A stretch of DNA of 35,332 nt from Desulfobacteraceae bacterium. Its GTDB lineage: Bacteria > Desulfobacterota > Desulfobacteria > Desulfobacterales > UBA11574. The first letter of the stretch is position 1. The number at the start of each line of letters is the position of its first letter. Made by a program: the position numbers and the translations under genes. The DNA lies in the NCBI GenBank assembly GCA_030613575.1, contig JAUWLP010000006.1:1-35332 (forward strand), read 5' to 3'. This document shows, piece by piece, positions 8,304 through 17,183 of the stretch. Under the pieces are notes generated by a model that did no database searches, had not been told where the DNA came from, and was given only the letters and a program-made list of their open reading frames with translations.

Positions 8304-10862
8304 GTGATTGAGTTTAAATTAAACGGAAGATCCATATCGTTCAAAGGCAGTGATGACCTTCCCCTTCTTACCTGGCTAAGGGAGGATCAAGGCATTGTCT
8401 CTGTAAAGAACGGATGCTCCGGGCAAGGCGTATGCGGAGCCTGTCTTATTGAAATTAACGGCAAACCGGCTCTGTCGTGCAGAACGCCCATGAAAAAAAT
8501 CAAGGGTGCTGACATCGTTACAATAGAAGGTTTTGCCCCTGTTCTCAAGGATCTCTTAGCAAAAGCCTTTGTTAAACAGGGCGCAGTACAATGCGGATTC
8601 TGTACCCCAGGCTTTCTTTCACGGACAAAAATTCTTCTTCAAAACAACTCTTTTCCCAACCGCGATGAAATTAAAAAAGCTCTTGGTGCAAACCTGTGCC
8701 GCTGCACAGGTTACGCAAAGATAATTGATGCTGTGGTACTTGCTGCAGAATCGCTTAGGGACAAAAAGGAAATTGAGCTTCTTGAAAATGTCGGTGTGGG
8801 TAAAAGCAGACCAAAACATGATGCATATCTCACAGCACTTGGGAAAAGAGAGTTTGTCGATGATATGAGATTTCCCGGCATGCTCTTTGGCGCACTTAGA
8901 TTCAGCGACCATCCCAGGGCAGAGGTAATCAGCATTAATACGGAAAAAGCTGAAAAATTGCCCGGTGTAGTAAGGGTCTTTACCGGAAAAGAGATTCCAG
9001 GTGACAGGATGACCGGCATAATCCATAAGGACTGGCCTGTGATGGTTCTTGAAGGAGAGAAAACCAGATACATCGGTGATGTGCTTGCAGGGGTTGTTGC
9101 CAAAGATGAGGAGACTGCCAGGAAAGCTGTCATACTTATTGAGGTTGAATATAATGTCCTGGAACCTGTTACAGATCCTGTTGAGGCGCTTAAAGACAAA
9201 ATTAAAGTACACGACAAAGGCAACCTGCTTGCAATTACCGAATTTTCCAGGGGCGGTGACATTGATGAAGCATTTAAGTCATCGGCTTATACTGTTTCTG
9301 CCCAATACCGCACACAGCTGCTTGAACATGCCTTTCTTGAGCCTGAGACCGCAATAGCAAGACCCCTTGAAAATAAAGGCATACAGATATACACCCAAAG
9401 CCAGGGAATTTATGAAGACAGGCACGCTATTTCAAGAATTCTTGGACTTCCCAAGGAAAAGGTGATAGCAACCCTTGTTCCCTGCGGCGGTGCCTTTGGT
9501 GGAAAAGAAGATCTGACGGTCCAGGGGCACGCAGCTCTCTTCTCCTATCATCTTAAAAAACCCGTAAAGGTTAGTCTTTCCCGTGAAGAGTCCATCAGGA
9601 TGCATGTAAAGAGACATCCATTTATCATGAAATACAAGATAGGGTGTGATGAAAAAGGTATGTTGACAGCCCTTTCTGCTGATATTATCGGCGATACAGG
9701 TGCCTATGCCTCCCTTGGCGGAGAAGTACTGAACCGTGCAGCAGGCCATGCTTCAGGCGGATATCATGTGCCTGTGGTGGATGTGGTTTCAAGAGCCGTA
9801 TATACCAACAACCTTCCTGCAGGTGCAATGAGGGGATTTGGTGTAAACCAGGTTACATATGCAGTTGAATGCATGATTGACGAGCTTTGCGAGAAAGGCG
9901 GGTTTGATCAATGGCAGTTCAGATTTAATAATGCCTTGAAAAAAGGGTCAATGACTGCAACAGGCCAGGTTTTGGGTGAGGGTGTAGGTTTGAGGGATAC
10001 TCTTAATGCTGTAAAGGATGATTATTACAGTGCCAGATATGCAGGCCTTGCCCTTGGCATAAAAAATATCGGGTTTGGAAACGGCCTGATCGATGAAAGT
10101 GAAGCTGAAATTGAAGTTGTTTCCGATAAAAAAGTCGTAATACATCACGGATGGACCGAGATGGGCCAGGGTGTTGACACCATCTCAAAACAGATCCTCT
10201 ATGATGTGGCAGGATTAGAAGATGTTGAGATCGATGTTGTGTCAAGCACCGATTCCGAGGTTATAGGCGGAACAACAACTGCAAGCAGGGGAACCTTTCT
10301 ATTGGGAAATTCTCTTATTGCTGCCGCGGAAAAGCTGAAAAAAGAACTTAAAAAAACAAGGCTTAAGGATCTTGTTGGAAAAAAATTCAAGGGAAGGTGG
10401 TTCTGTGACTGGACAACAAGACCTGGCAAGAATGTGAAGAACCCTGAAACCCATTTTGCGTACGGGTATGCAGCCCAGGTTGTAACCCTTGACAACAAGG
10501 GCCGAGTCGAGAAAGTGATTGCAGCCCATGATGCAGGCAAAGTGATCAATCCCAAACTTTTTGAAGGCCAGATAGAAGGCGCTGTTATGATGGGTCTTGG
10601 TTATGCTTTTACTGAAAAACTGGAACTTGACAAAGGAGATCTTGTATCTGCAAGCATGGCAAAACTTGGAGTCCCAAAGATAAAATCAATGCCTGAAATA
10701 ATCGTTAAACCAGTTGAGGTAAAAGATCCCAGGGGACCAATGGGAGCAAAGGGTGTGGGTGAGATAGGACTTGTTCCCACGGCACCTGCGGTAATCAATG
10801 CTCTATACAGGTTTGACGGGAAAAGACGTTATGAACTACCTGTTGGACAGAGGATAAAATAA
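8304..10862 (+). CDS. xdhD: XdhD-like molybdenum hydroxylase, fused 2Fe-2S and Mo domains
   Basis: 852 aa. The N-terminal plant-type 2Fe-2S domain has C38, C44, C47 and C59 (CSGQGVCGAC and SCRT). The second, all-helical 2Fe-2S domain has QCGFC (C97, C100) and CRC (C132, C134). After a linker at about 150 the molybdopterin domains follow, with GGAFGGKEDL, GAMRGFGVNQ, EMGQGVDT and the active-site glutamate loop GAKGVGEIGL near the C-terminus. There is no FAD domain, as in E. coli XdhD (named as a probable selenate reductase subunit or selenium-dependent xanthine dehydrogenase). It likely hydroxylates, or in reverse dehydroxylates, a purine such as xanthine, hypoxanthine or urate, with YgfK as a plausible electron partner. 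The start is GTG with GGAGGG upstream. Its TAA overlaps the ATG of ssnA by one base. No in-frame TGA suggests selenocysteine. Confidence 0.88.
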   Translation: MIEFKLNGRSISFKGSDDLPLLTWLREDQGIVSVKNGCSGQGVCGACLIEINGKPALSCRTPMKKIKGADIVTIEGFAPVLKDLLAKAFVKQGAVQCGFCTPGFLSRTKILLQNNSFPNRDEIKKALGANLCRCTGYAKIIDAVVLAAESLRDKKEIELLENVGVGKSRPKHDAYLTALGKREFVDDMRFPGMLFGALRFSDHPRAEVISINTEKAEKLPGVVRVFTGKEIPGDRMTGIIHKDWPVMVLEGEKTRYIGDVLAGVVAKDEETARKAVILIEVEYNVLEPVTDPVEALKDKIKVHDKGNLLAITEFSRGGDIDEAFKSSAYTVSAQYRTQLLEHAFLEPETAIARPLENKGIQIYTQSQGIYEDRHAISRILGLPKEKVIATLVPCGGAFGGKEDLTVQGHAALFSYHLKKPVKVSLSREESIRMHVKRHPFIMKYKIGCDEKGMLTALSADIIGDTGAYASLGGEVLNRAAGHASGGYHVPVVDVVSRAVYTNNLPAGAMRGFGVNQVTYAVECMIDELCEKGGFDQWQFRFNNALKKGSMTATGQVLGEGVGLRDTLNAVKDDYYSARYAGLALGIKNIGFGNGLIDESEAEIEVVSDKKVVIHHGWTEMGQGVDTISKQILYDVAGLEDVEIDVVSSTDSEVIGGTTTASRGTFLLGNSLIAAAEKLKKELKKTRLKDLVGKKFKGRWFCDWTTRPGKNVKNPETHFAYGYAAQVVTLDNKGRVEKVIAAHDAGKVINPKLFEGQIEGAVMMGLGYAFTEKLELDKGDLVSASMAKLGVPKIKSMPEIIVKPVEVKDPRGPMGAKGVGEIGLVPTAPAVINALYRFDGKRRYELPVGQRIK

Positions 10863-12133
10863 TGACTCTTTATATAAAAGATGCAACCTTTATTGACTGG
10901 CAGGGTTTAACCTTTAAAAAAACTGATATAGAGGTGGATCAGGGGATAGACGGCGGAATAAACTTGGTTGACGTCATTGACCTTAAACCCGGTGACAGAT
11001 CAAGAGTCCTGGATGCAAAGGGCAAGTTTGTAACAAAATCGTTTGGCTGCGGTCATCATCATATCTATTCAACACTTGCCAGGGGCATGCCGGCACCTGC
11101 CAAAACTCCTGAAAATTTTGTTGAGATCCTGAAATACATCTGGTGGAACCTGGACAAGAACCTTGACCTTGACATGATAAAGGCCAGTGCACTTGCAGCG
11201 GCTCTTTTTTGCGCCAAAAACGGTGTCACTTTTGTTATTGATCACCATGCCTCCCCTTTTGCTGTGGAGGGTTCGCTCTCTATCATTAAACAGGCATTTG
11301 ACTTCATTGGCATCTCCCATCTCCTCTGTTATGAAATTTCAGACCGTGGTGGCGAGAAAATAAGAGATGCAGGGCTCTGTGAAACCGAAAACTTCCTTAA
11401 AGCAGGAAACCAGGGCCATGTCGGCCTTCATGCATCCTTTACAGTGGAAGATGATCTTCTTGAAAAAGCTGTAAAACTTGCTGGAAAGTACAATACCGGT
11501 ATCCATGTCCATGTTGCCGAAGACCTGGCTGATCAGGACCACTGTGTGAAAAATTATAAAAAAAGAGTTGTCCAGCGTTTTTCAGATGCAGGTGTACTTG
11601 ATCTTTCCGGATCAATCCTGGGCCACTGTATCCATCTTGATGAGGATGAGAAAAAAACTCTTAAGGATTCAGGCGTATGGGTGGTAGAAAATGTTGAAAG
11701 CAACCTGAACAACAATGTGGGGCTTACTGATTATTCAGCCCATGGTTCAAATATTATGCTTGGAACGGACGGTATGCATTCCGATATGCTGAGAAGCGCC
11801 AAATCGGCATTCTTTGTGGGACAGGGCACAGAAGGGATAAGTTTTCCGGAAATTTATCAAAGGTTCAGGAATATTCACAGATTTATAAAAGAGAACAGAT
11901 ACAGAGGAGATAGTGACAACAACCTGGTTGTCCTTGATTACAACACTCCAACTCAGATGAGTCAGGATAATTTCCTGGGGCACTTTTTGTTCGGCATTGA
12001 GTCGTCACATGTGGATAGTGTCATATCTTCAGGCAGGCTTATTGTGGAAAACAGAAAACTTATTACAGCAAATGAAGAGGACATTTTGTCTTTTGCAAAA
12101 GAGATGGGTAATAAACTCTGGAAAAAACTATAA
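10862..12133 (+). CDS. ssnA: SsnA-type amidohydrolase
   Basis: 423 aa, amidohydrolase superfamily. The metal pair is in GCGHHHIYSTLARG (H65 and H67), in the same place as SHNHFYS of E. coli SsnA. KYIWWNLDKNLD and VIDHHASP are strongly SsnA-like. Further ligands are in HVHVAEDL, GHCIHLDEDE and the catalytic Asp of LGTDGMHSDM. SsnA enzymes belong to the anaerobic purine/urate gene set and are thought to act as an aminohydrolase or ring-opening hydrolase on a purine breakdown intermediate. The usual Pro-Gly before the HxH is replaced here by KSFGCG. Translation is coupled to xdhD through a TAATG overlap. Family assignment is firm; reaction details are inferred. Confidence 0.88.
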   Translation: MTLYIKDATFIDWQGLTFKKTDIEVDQGIDGGINLVDVIDLKPGDRSRVLDAKGKFVTKSFGCGHHHIYSTLARGMPAPAKTPENFVEILKYIWWNLDKNLDLDMIKASALAAALFCAKNGVTFVIDHHASPFAVEGSLSIIKQAFDFIGISHLLCYEISDRGGEKIRDAGLCETENFLKAGNQGHVGLHASFTVEDDLLEKAVKLAGKYNTGIHVHVAEDLADQDHCVKNYKKRVVQRFSDAGVLDLSGSILGHCIHLDEDEKKTLKDSGVWVVENVESNLNNNVGLTDYSAHGSNIMLGTDGMHSDMLRSAKSAFFVGQGTEGISFPEIYQRFRNIHRFIKENRYRGDSDNNLVVLDYNTPTQMSQDNFLGHFLFGIESSHVDSVISSGRLIVENRKLITANEEDILSFAKEMGNKLWKKL

Positions 12134-12210
12134 AATTTGATCCGGATTTGTAACCTGAGTACAGGCAGGCAAATAAAGGATGCCAAACAATAAAAAACCT
12201 GGAGGATATC

Positions 12211-13407
12211 TTGGACAAAATTAGAATTATTGAAAGTATAAAATCCTTGTCTGTGAAAAAAACAGACAACATGTATCTCAACGATTTTTTCCTGACATGG
12301 AACAAAAAAGATGATGAAATTGCAGCTGTATTTCAGGTGGCGGAAATCCTTCGCTCAATGAGAAAGAATAACATCTCTCCCAGGGTTTTCGATTCAGGAC
12401 TTGCTGTGTCGCTCTTCAGAGACAACTCAACAAGAACACGTTTCAGCTTTTCTTCGGCATGCAACCTTTTAGGTCTTACCATCCAGGATCTTGATGAGGG
12501 AAAATCCCAGATTGCCCACGGAGAAACTATAAGGGAAACTGCAAACATGGTATCTTTCCTTGCCGACGTCATAGGAATCAGGGATGATATGTTTCTTGGT
12601 GCTGGTCACACATACATGAAAGAGGTTGCAGCATCCGTACACCAGGGTTATGAAGAGAGAGTGCTTCCCCAACGTCCCACACTGGTTAACCTGCAGTGCG
12701 ATATTGACCATCCTACCCAGACAATGTCAGATGCACTTCACCTGATCAAATGGTTTGGCGGAATTGATAAGCTGAAAGGTAAAAAAATAGCCATGACCTG
12801 GGCATACTCACCTTCCTACGGCAAACCCCTTTCCGTACCCCAGGGAGTTATCGGGCTTATGACAAGGTTTGGAATGGATGTACGCTTTGCGTATCCGGAA
12901 GGTTATAATGTTATGGATGAAGTCGTTGATATAGCAGAGAAAAATGCTGAAAAAAGCAACGGAAAGTTTGAGATCGTAAATTCAATGGAAGATGCTTTTA
13001 AGGATGCTGATATTGTTTATCCAAAGAGCTGGGCTCCTTATGCTGTTATGGAAGAAAGAACAGAGCTTCTACGTGCAGGCGATGATAACGGACTTAAGGA
13101 CCTTGAGAAGAAATGTCTGGAAAACAATAAAAAATTTGTTTCATGGGAATGCACCCGGGAACTTATGAATACAACAAAGAACAAAAACGCTCTTTACATG
13201 CACTGCCTGCCTGCCGACATTACAGACGTAAGCTGTGAACAGGGCGAGGTCCAGGCTGATGTATTTGATCAGTACAGAGTCCCCCAGTATATCCAGGCAG
13301 GGTACAAACCATACATAATTGCAGCAATGATTTTCCTAAGCAGATTTGCAAATCCTGCTGAAAAGCTCATGGAGGTTATGGATAGAGCAGACAGAAGAAT
13401 TTATTAG
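12211..13407 (+). CDS. ygeW: YgeW-type knotted carbamoyltransferase
   Basis: 398 aa, in the aspartate/ornithine carbamoyltransferase fold. The carbamoyl-phosphate motif is SLFRDNSTRTRFSF (S73-R77). HGETIRETANMVSFLADVIG and HPTQTMSDALHL follow, and the second-domain motif HCLPADI begins near residue 331. The stretch around GYKPYIIAAMIFL closes the fold. YgeW is a transcarbamylase of unusual specificity that does not use ornithine or aspartate; running towards carbamoyl phosphate it would feed the carbamate kinase upstream. The start is TTG, chosen because GGAGG lies 5 bases before it and the N-terminus has the expected length. It follows ssnA by 77 bases and precedes a repeat-rich gap. Confidence 0.9.
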   Translation: MDKIRIIESIKSLSVKKTDNMYLNDFFLTWNKKDDEIAAVFQVAEILRSMRKNNISPRVFDSGLAVSLFRDNSTRTRFSFSSACNLLGLTIQDLDEGKSQIAHGETIRETANMVSFLADVIGIRDDMFLGAGHTYMKEVAASVHQGYEERVLPQRPTLVNLQCDIDHPTQTMSDALHLIKWFGGIDKLKGKKIAMTWAYSPSYGKPLSVPQGVIGLMTRFGMDVRFAYPEGYNVMDEVVDIAEKNAEKSNGKFEIVNSMEDAFKDADIVYPKSWAPYAVMEERTELLRAGDDNGLKDLEKKCLENNKKFVSWECTRELMNTTKNKNALYMHCLPADITDVSCEQGEVQADVFDQYRVPQYIQAGYKPYIIAAMIFLSRFANPAEKLMEVMDRADRRIY

Positions 13408-13453
13408 AAAGTTGTGAGCATGATGCCCATGGATGTTTATTATTCGGCCTAAA

Positions 13454-13865
13454 CCACTACCTCAGGTAGTGGTATCATAATAAGGTTCTACCAGGTAAAG
13501 GAATTACTTGGCCATAAGTGATCTAAAGTGACTAAAGTGAACTAAAGTGCCTATTTATCCCGCTTGCAGCGGGGAAGTTCAAGGTAATATTTAACATTTT
13601 CAAATTGTCTAAAATTCTCGATCAAGCTCTTGGCTGAGCCAACTGCTACTATGCATCTTGGCAGGCAAGACAGTCGAATTCTTTGACTACAAATGACCCG
13701 AGTCCCTTGGTCTGATTTGTCGCGCAGGCCTTGTGAAAACCACCCATTAAAAAAGTCACGAAGTTCCTTAACTTTAGGCACTTTAGTTCACTTTAGCCAC
13801 TTTAGGCACTTGAATCAGCGTACCTTCCAGGACCAACAAAAACAAGCCACCTCCTCTGGGGGTGG
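13454..13865. repeat. Intergenic element: two matching hairpins and inverted arms of ACTAAAGTG tandem units
   Basis: It fills most of the 485-base gap between ygeW and ygfK. The outer hairpins have the same geometry, 8-bp stem and 3-base loop: CCACTACC-TCA-GGTAGTGG (13454-13472) and CCACCTCC-TCT-GGGGGTGG (13847-13865). Inside are inverted arms made of about 9-bp units of (A)CTAAAGTG: left arm 13514-13552, right arm 13768-13812 as the reverse complement (CACTTTAG units). About 215 bases lie between the arms, without a convincing gene. The ACTAAAGTG unit recurs before ahcY (29650). The left hairpin may also act as a weak terminator for ygeW. Confidence 0.65.
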
Positions 13866-13892
13866 TAATTTGACTACTATTTCAGAGGCGTT

Positions 13893-16800
13893 ATGAGTGA
13901 TAAATTTACCTGCCTTTCTTTGGAAAAACTATTAACCTGGATTAAGAGAGAGGAGAAAACAGGAACAATCTTTGGTATACATAAAGATCTTTTTTTTAAA
14001 CCGTCCGATGCCGATGTTTTCAGGATAAACCGTTACGGCCGGGTTTTGGAAACCCCTGTGGGCGTTGCTGCAGGACCCCATACACAGCTATCACAGAATA
14101 TCATTTCTGCATGGCTTACAGGCGCCAGGTGCATTGAGCTTAAAACGGTCCAGGTGCTGGATGAACTGGAAATAACAAAACCGTGCATAGATATGGAGGA
14201 TGAGGGATATAATTGTGAATGGTCCCAGGAACTGAAACTAGAGGAATCTTATAACGAATATCTAAATGCCTTTATTGCAATTCATATCCTAAAGAAACAA
14301 CTAAAGATCGATAAAGGGAGCGAGACCGGATTCATATTTAATATGAGTGTGGGCTACAATATGGAAGGTATTTTGAGCCCTGGTGTGCAGAAATTTCTGG
14401 ACACAATGACTGAAGCAGGCAGCCTGCTTAAAGAAAAACTTGAAATTGCTGAAAAAATTTTTCCAGGGGCCAGTGATCTTAAAATACCTTCAACTATTTC
14501 TGATAACATCACAATTTCCACCATGCACGGCTGCCCTCCTGACGAGATAGAAAAAATCGGCAGTTATTTCATAGAACAAAGAAAACTTAACACAACAATT
14601 AAGCTTAACCCCACACTTTTAGGACCGGACGAATTAAGAGACATATTAAATAACAGGCTCGGCTTTGACATAACAGTCCCTGACATTGCATTTGAACATG
14701 ATCTTAAATATGATGCAGGAATCAAGCTGATTAAAAATCTTCTAAAAAAAGCAAAAGAGTCAGATGTTGAATTCAACTTAAAGCTCACAAACACCCTGGA
14801 GGCCGAGAACAGAAAAGGCAGGCTTCCCAAAAAAGAACAGATGGTTTACATGAGCGGCAGGCCGCTCCATGTCATAAGTATCAATCTCGCCTCCAAACTG
14901 CAGAAACAGTTCAGTGGCCGGCTTGATATATCATTCTCAGCTGGTGCTGACTGTTTTAACATCACAGATATTCTTTCATGCGGCCTTAAACCTGTTACCA
15001 TATGCTCGGATATTTTAAAACCTGGCGGATATGGAAGAGTTGCCCAATACCTGACAGAAGCAGAAAAGGTATTTAGAGAAAACGGGGCTGATTCCGTCTC
15101 GAACTATATAAAGATCAAGGCAGGAATCAGAGCTGATGAAAATGAAGCCATCCTTTCAAACCTTGATAAGTATGCAAAAAGGGTAAAAACCGATAAAAAA
15201 TATCACAAAAAGAGCTTTCCCTGGTCAAATATTAAAACCAAAAGAGAACTTGACGCCTTTGATTGCGTGCATGCTCCGTGCAGGGAAACCTGCCCCGCAG
15301 GACAGGATGTTCCCTCCTATATGTATTATACTTCAAAAGGTATGTTTGAAGATGCTTTCAGGGTAATTATGCAGACCAACCCCTTTCCAAGTGTCCAGGG
15401 AATGGTATGTGATCACCCCTGCACAGAGAAGTGTACCAGGATAAATTTTGATAACCCCCTTAAGATAAGGGAAATAAAACGATTTATTGCAGAACAGTAC
15501 TCTAAAAATCCTGTTCTTCAACCTTTTGAAGAGAACGGACTTAGTGTCGCAATAATCGGTGGCGGACCATCCGGGTTTTCCGCATCCTATTTCCTTAGGA
15601 TGAACGGGTTTTTGGTTGATGTTTTTGAGGCCAAGAATTTTCCCGGAGGAATGGCAGCCGATGCCATCCCAAGTTTCAGGCTTGATGACAAAAGCATAAA
15701 AAGGGATATTGACAGGATAATATCCCTGGGTGTTAATGTTAAATACGGCGAGAGTGTTGATAAAGAAAAATTCAACAGCATAAGAGATGAGTATGATTAT
15801 GTGTATATCGCCGCAGGTGCTTTGGAGGCATACAAACTTGATGTGCCCGGTTCTGAATCAAAAGGCGTTTTTGATCAGCTTGAATTTTTATGTGCAATCA
15901 GACAGGGAAAAAACATTGATACAGGGAAAAATATTGTTGTCATCGGCGGTGGCAATTCTGCCATGGACGCTGCACGTGCGGCAAAACGCCTGGCAGGAGA
16001 AGGCGGAAAAGTGACCATCCTCTATAGAAGAAGTATCAGGGAAATGCCGGCAGACATGGAGGAAATTGAAGATGCTCTGTTCGAAGGAATAATATTTAAG
16101 GAGATGGTTGCACCTGAAAGTGTTATTGCTGAAAACGGCCTGGTTTCCGGGATAAGATGTCTAAGAATGGAACCAGGGGAACCTGATGACAGCGGAAGGC
16201 CAAGACCTGTAATAGTTGACGGTTCTCTTTTTGAGACAAAAGCCGACACCATCATATCTGCCATTGGTCAAAAGGTTGTAGTGCCGTTCTTTCCCGAACC
16301 TGAACTTAAAGTTGATCCTGAAACTTATAAAACAGGGCTTGAAAAGGTTTATGCAGGCGGAGATGCCATAAGAGGTGCGTCAACACTTATAAAAGCCATT
16401 GCTGATGGCAGGAAAGCTGCCCAAAGCATAATAAATGATGCCTCCCTTTCAGGAACACCCTCTCGTGAAATCAAGGGATATGAAAGAGATTTTGAGAGTA
16501 TTCAGAAGAAAATTGCCAAAAGGTCCTGGGGTTGTGATCTTTTGAAAACTGATTTTTCAAAACGGTCCGGCTTTGACCTTGTAACAAAAACTCTTACACA
16601 AGATATGGCAATTGCCGAAGCTTCGAGATGCCTCTCCTGTGATACTGTATGCAATATATGCACAACTGTATGTCCCAACCGCGCAAATATCCCATACAGG
16701 GTCCAGCCTTTTAAGAGTAAAACTTATAAAGCTGTGTGCAAAAACGGTAAAACATCTGTTGAAGAAGCCGGAACATTCACGATTTCCCAAGCCCATCAGG

Positions 16801-17168
16801 TAATAAATATTGGTGATTTCTGCAATGAATGCGGAAACTGTACTACCTTTTGTCCATCTTCAGGATCACCATATATTGGGAAACCAAAATTTTATCTTTT
16901 AATGGAGAATTTTATTAAAGAACCTTCAGGTTATTTAATAACTGACAACTTAATTTTAAAAAGAGAGGATTGGTCCGAAGTTTCATTAACTGAAAAAGAT
17001 AGAGCATATATTTATGAGACAAAAAGCCTGACAGCAAAGATTGATAAAGAAAGTTTTGAAGTTTCAGATGTGAATTTTAAAAACAGAGAAGACCAGGAAG
17101 TTGACCTTAAAGATGCCCGGGAACTTGGTTTCCTTTATGTTTCGCTTAAGGATCTTCTTCCGGTCTAA
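13893..17168 (+). CDS. ygfK: YgfK-family flavin/iron-sulfur oxidoreductase (putative urate/selenate reductase subunit)
   Basis: 1091 aa, multidomain. Residues 1 to about 440 resemble the flavin-barrel part of dihydropyrimidine dehydrogenase-like proteins (VGVAAGPHTQLSQN near the front, STMHGCPPDEIEKIG mid-domain). From about 455 a GltD-like unit begins with Cys clusters (CVHAPCRETCPAGQD, then CDHPCTEKCTR). It includes an FAD site IIGGGPSGFSAS (near 553) and an NAD(P)H site VIGGGNSAMDAARAAKRL (near 682). The C-terminus has ferredoxin-like clusters CLSCDTVCNICTTVCP (near 912) and CNECGNCTTFCP (near 976). It can thus pass electrons between NAD(P)H, FAD, Fe-S centres and a substrate or partner such as XdhD. 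It was named a selenate reductase subunit from co-occurrence; in purine clusters a reductive step on urate or a related ring is more plausible. The start has only a weak ribosome site (AGAGG). Confidence 0.9.
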   Translation: MSDKFTCLSLEKLLTWIKREEKTGTIFGIHKDLFFKPSDADVFRINRYGRVLETPVGVAAGPHTQLSQNIISAWLTGARCIELKTVQVLDELEITKPCIDMEDEGYNCEWSQELKLEESYNEYLNAFIAIHILKKQLKIDKGSETGFIFNMSVGYNMEGILSPGVQKFLDTMTEAGSLLKEKLEIAEKIFPGASDLKIPSTISDNITISTMHGCPPDEIEKIGSYFIEQRKLNTTIKLNPTLLGPDELRDILNNRLGFDITVPDIAFEHDLKYDAGIKLIKNLLKKAKESDVEFNLKLTNTLEAENRKGRLPKKEQMVYMSGRPLHVISINLASKLQKQFSGRLDISFSAGADCFNITDILSCGLKPVTICSDILKPGGYGRVAQYLTEAEKVFRENGADSVSNYIKIKAGIRADENEAILSNLDKYAKRVKTDKKYHKKSFPWSNIKTKRELDAFDCVHAPCRETCPAGQDVPSYMYYTSKGMFEDAFRVIMQTNPFPSVQGMVCDHPCTEKCTRINFDNPLKIREIKRFIAEQYSKNPVLQPFEENGLSVAIIGGGPSGFSASYFLRMNGFLVDVFEAKNFPGGMAADAIPSFRLDDKSIKRDIDRIISLGVNVKYGESVDKEKFNSIRDEYDYVYIAAGALEAYKLDVPGSESKGVFDQLEFLCAIRQGKNIDTGKNIVVIGGGNSAMDAARAAKRLAGEGGKVTILYRRSIREMPADMEEIEDALFEGIIFKEMVAPESVIAENGLVSGIRCLRMEPGEPDDSGRPRPVIVDGSLFETKADTIISAIGQKVVVPFFPEPELKVDPETYKTGLEKVYAGGDAIRGASTLIKAIADGRKAAQSIINDASLSGTPSREIKGYERDFESIQKKIAKRSWGCDLLKTDFSKRSGFDLVTKTLTQDMAIAEASRCLSCDTVCNICTTVCPNRANIPYRVQPFKSKTYKAVCKNGKTSVEEAGTFTISQAHQVINIGDFCNECGNCTTFCPSSGSPYIGKPKFYLLMENFIKEPSGYLITDNLILKREDWSEVSLTEKDRAYIYETKSLTAKIDKESFEVSDVNFKNREDQEVDLKDARELGFLYVSLKDLLPV

Positions 17169-17183
17169 ATAGCAGGGGAAAAA

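Noticed and set aside
13551-13781. Open frame on the - strand between the ACTAAAGTG arms, considered as a relic of a four-helix-bundle (S23-like) protein
   Set aside because: Only short, vague resemblance (KVKELRDF near the start, KYYLEL near the end); its start lies inside the repeat arm and no family motif can be shown.
8304-17168. True selenate reductase or selenoprotein operon
   Set aside because: The selenium names of XdhD, YgfK, SsnA and YgeY relatives come from co-occurrence. No selD-type gene or in-frame TGA for selenocysteine is visible here, and the neighbours point to purines.
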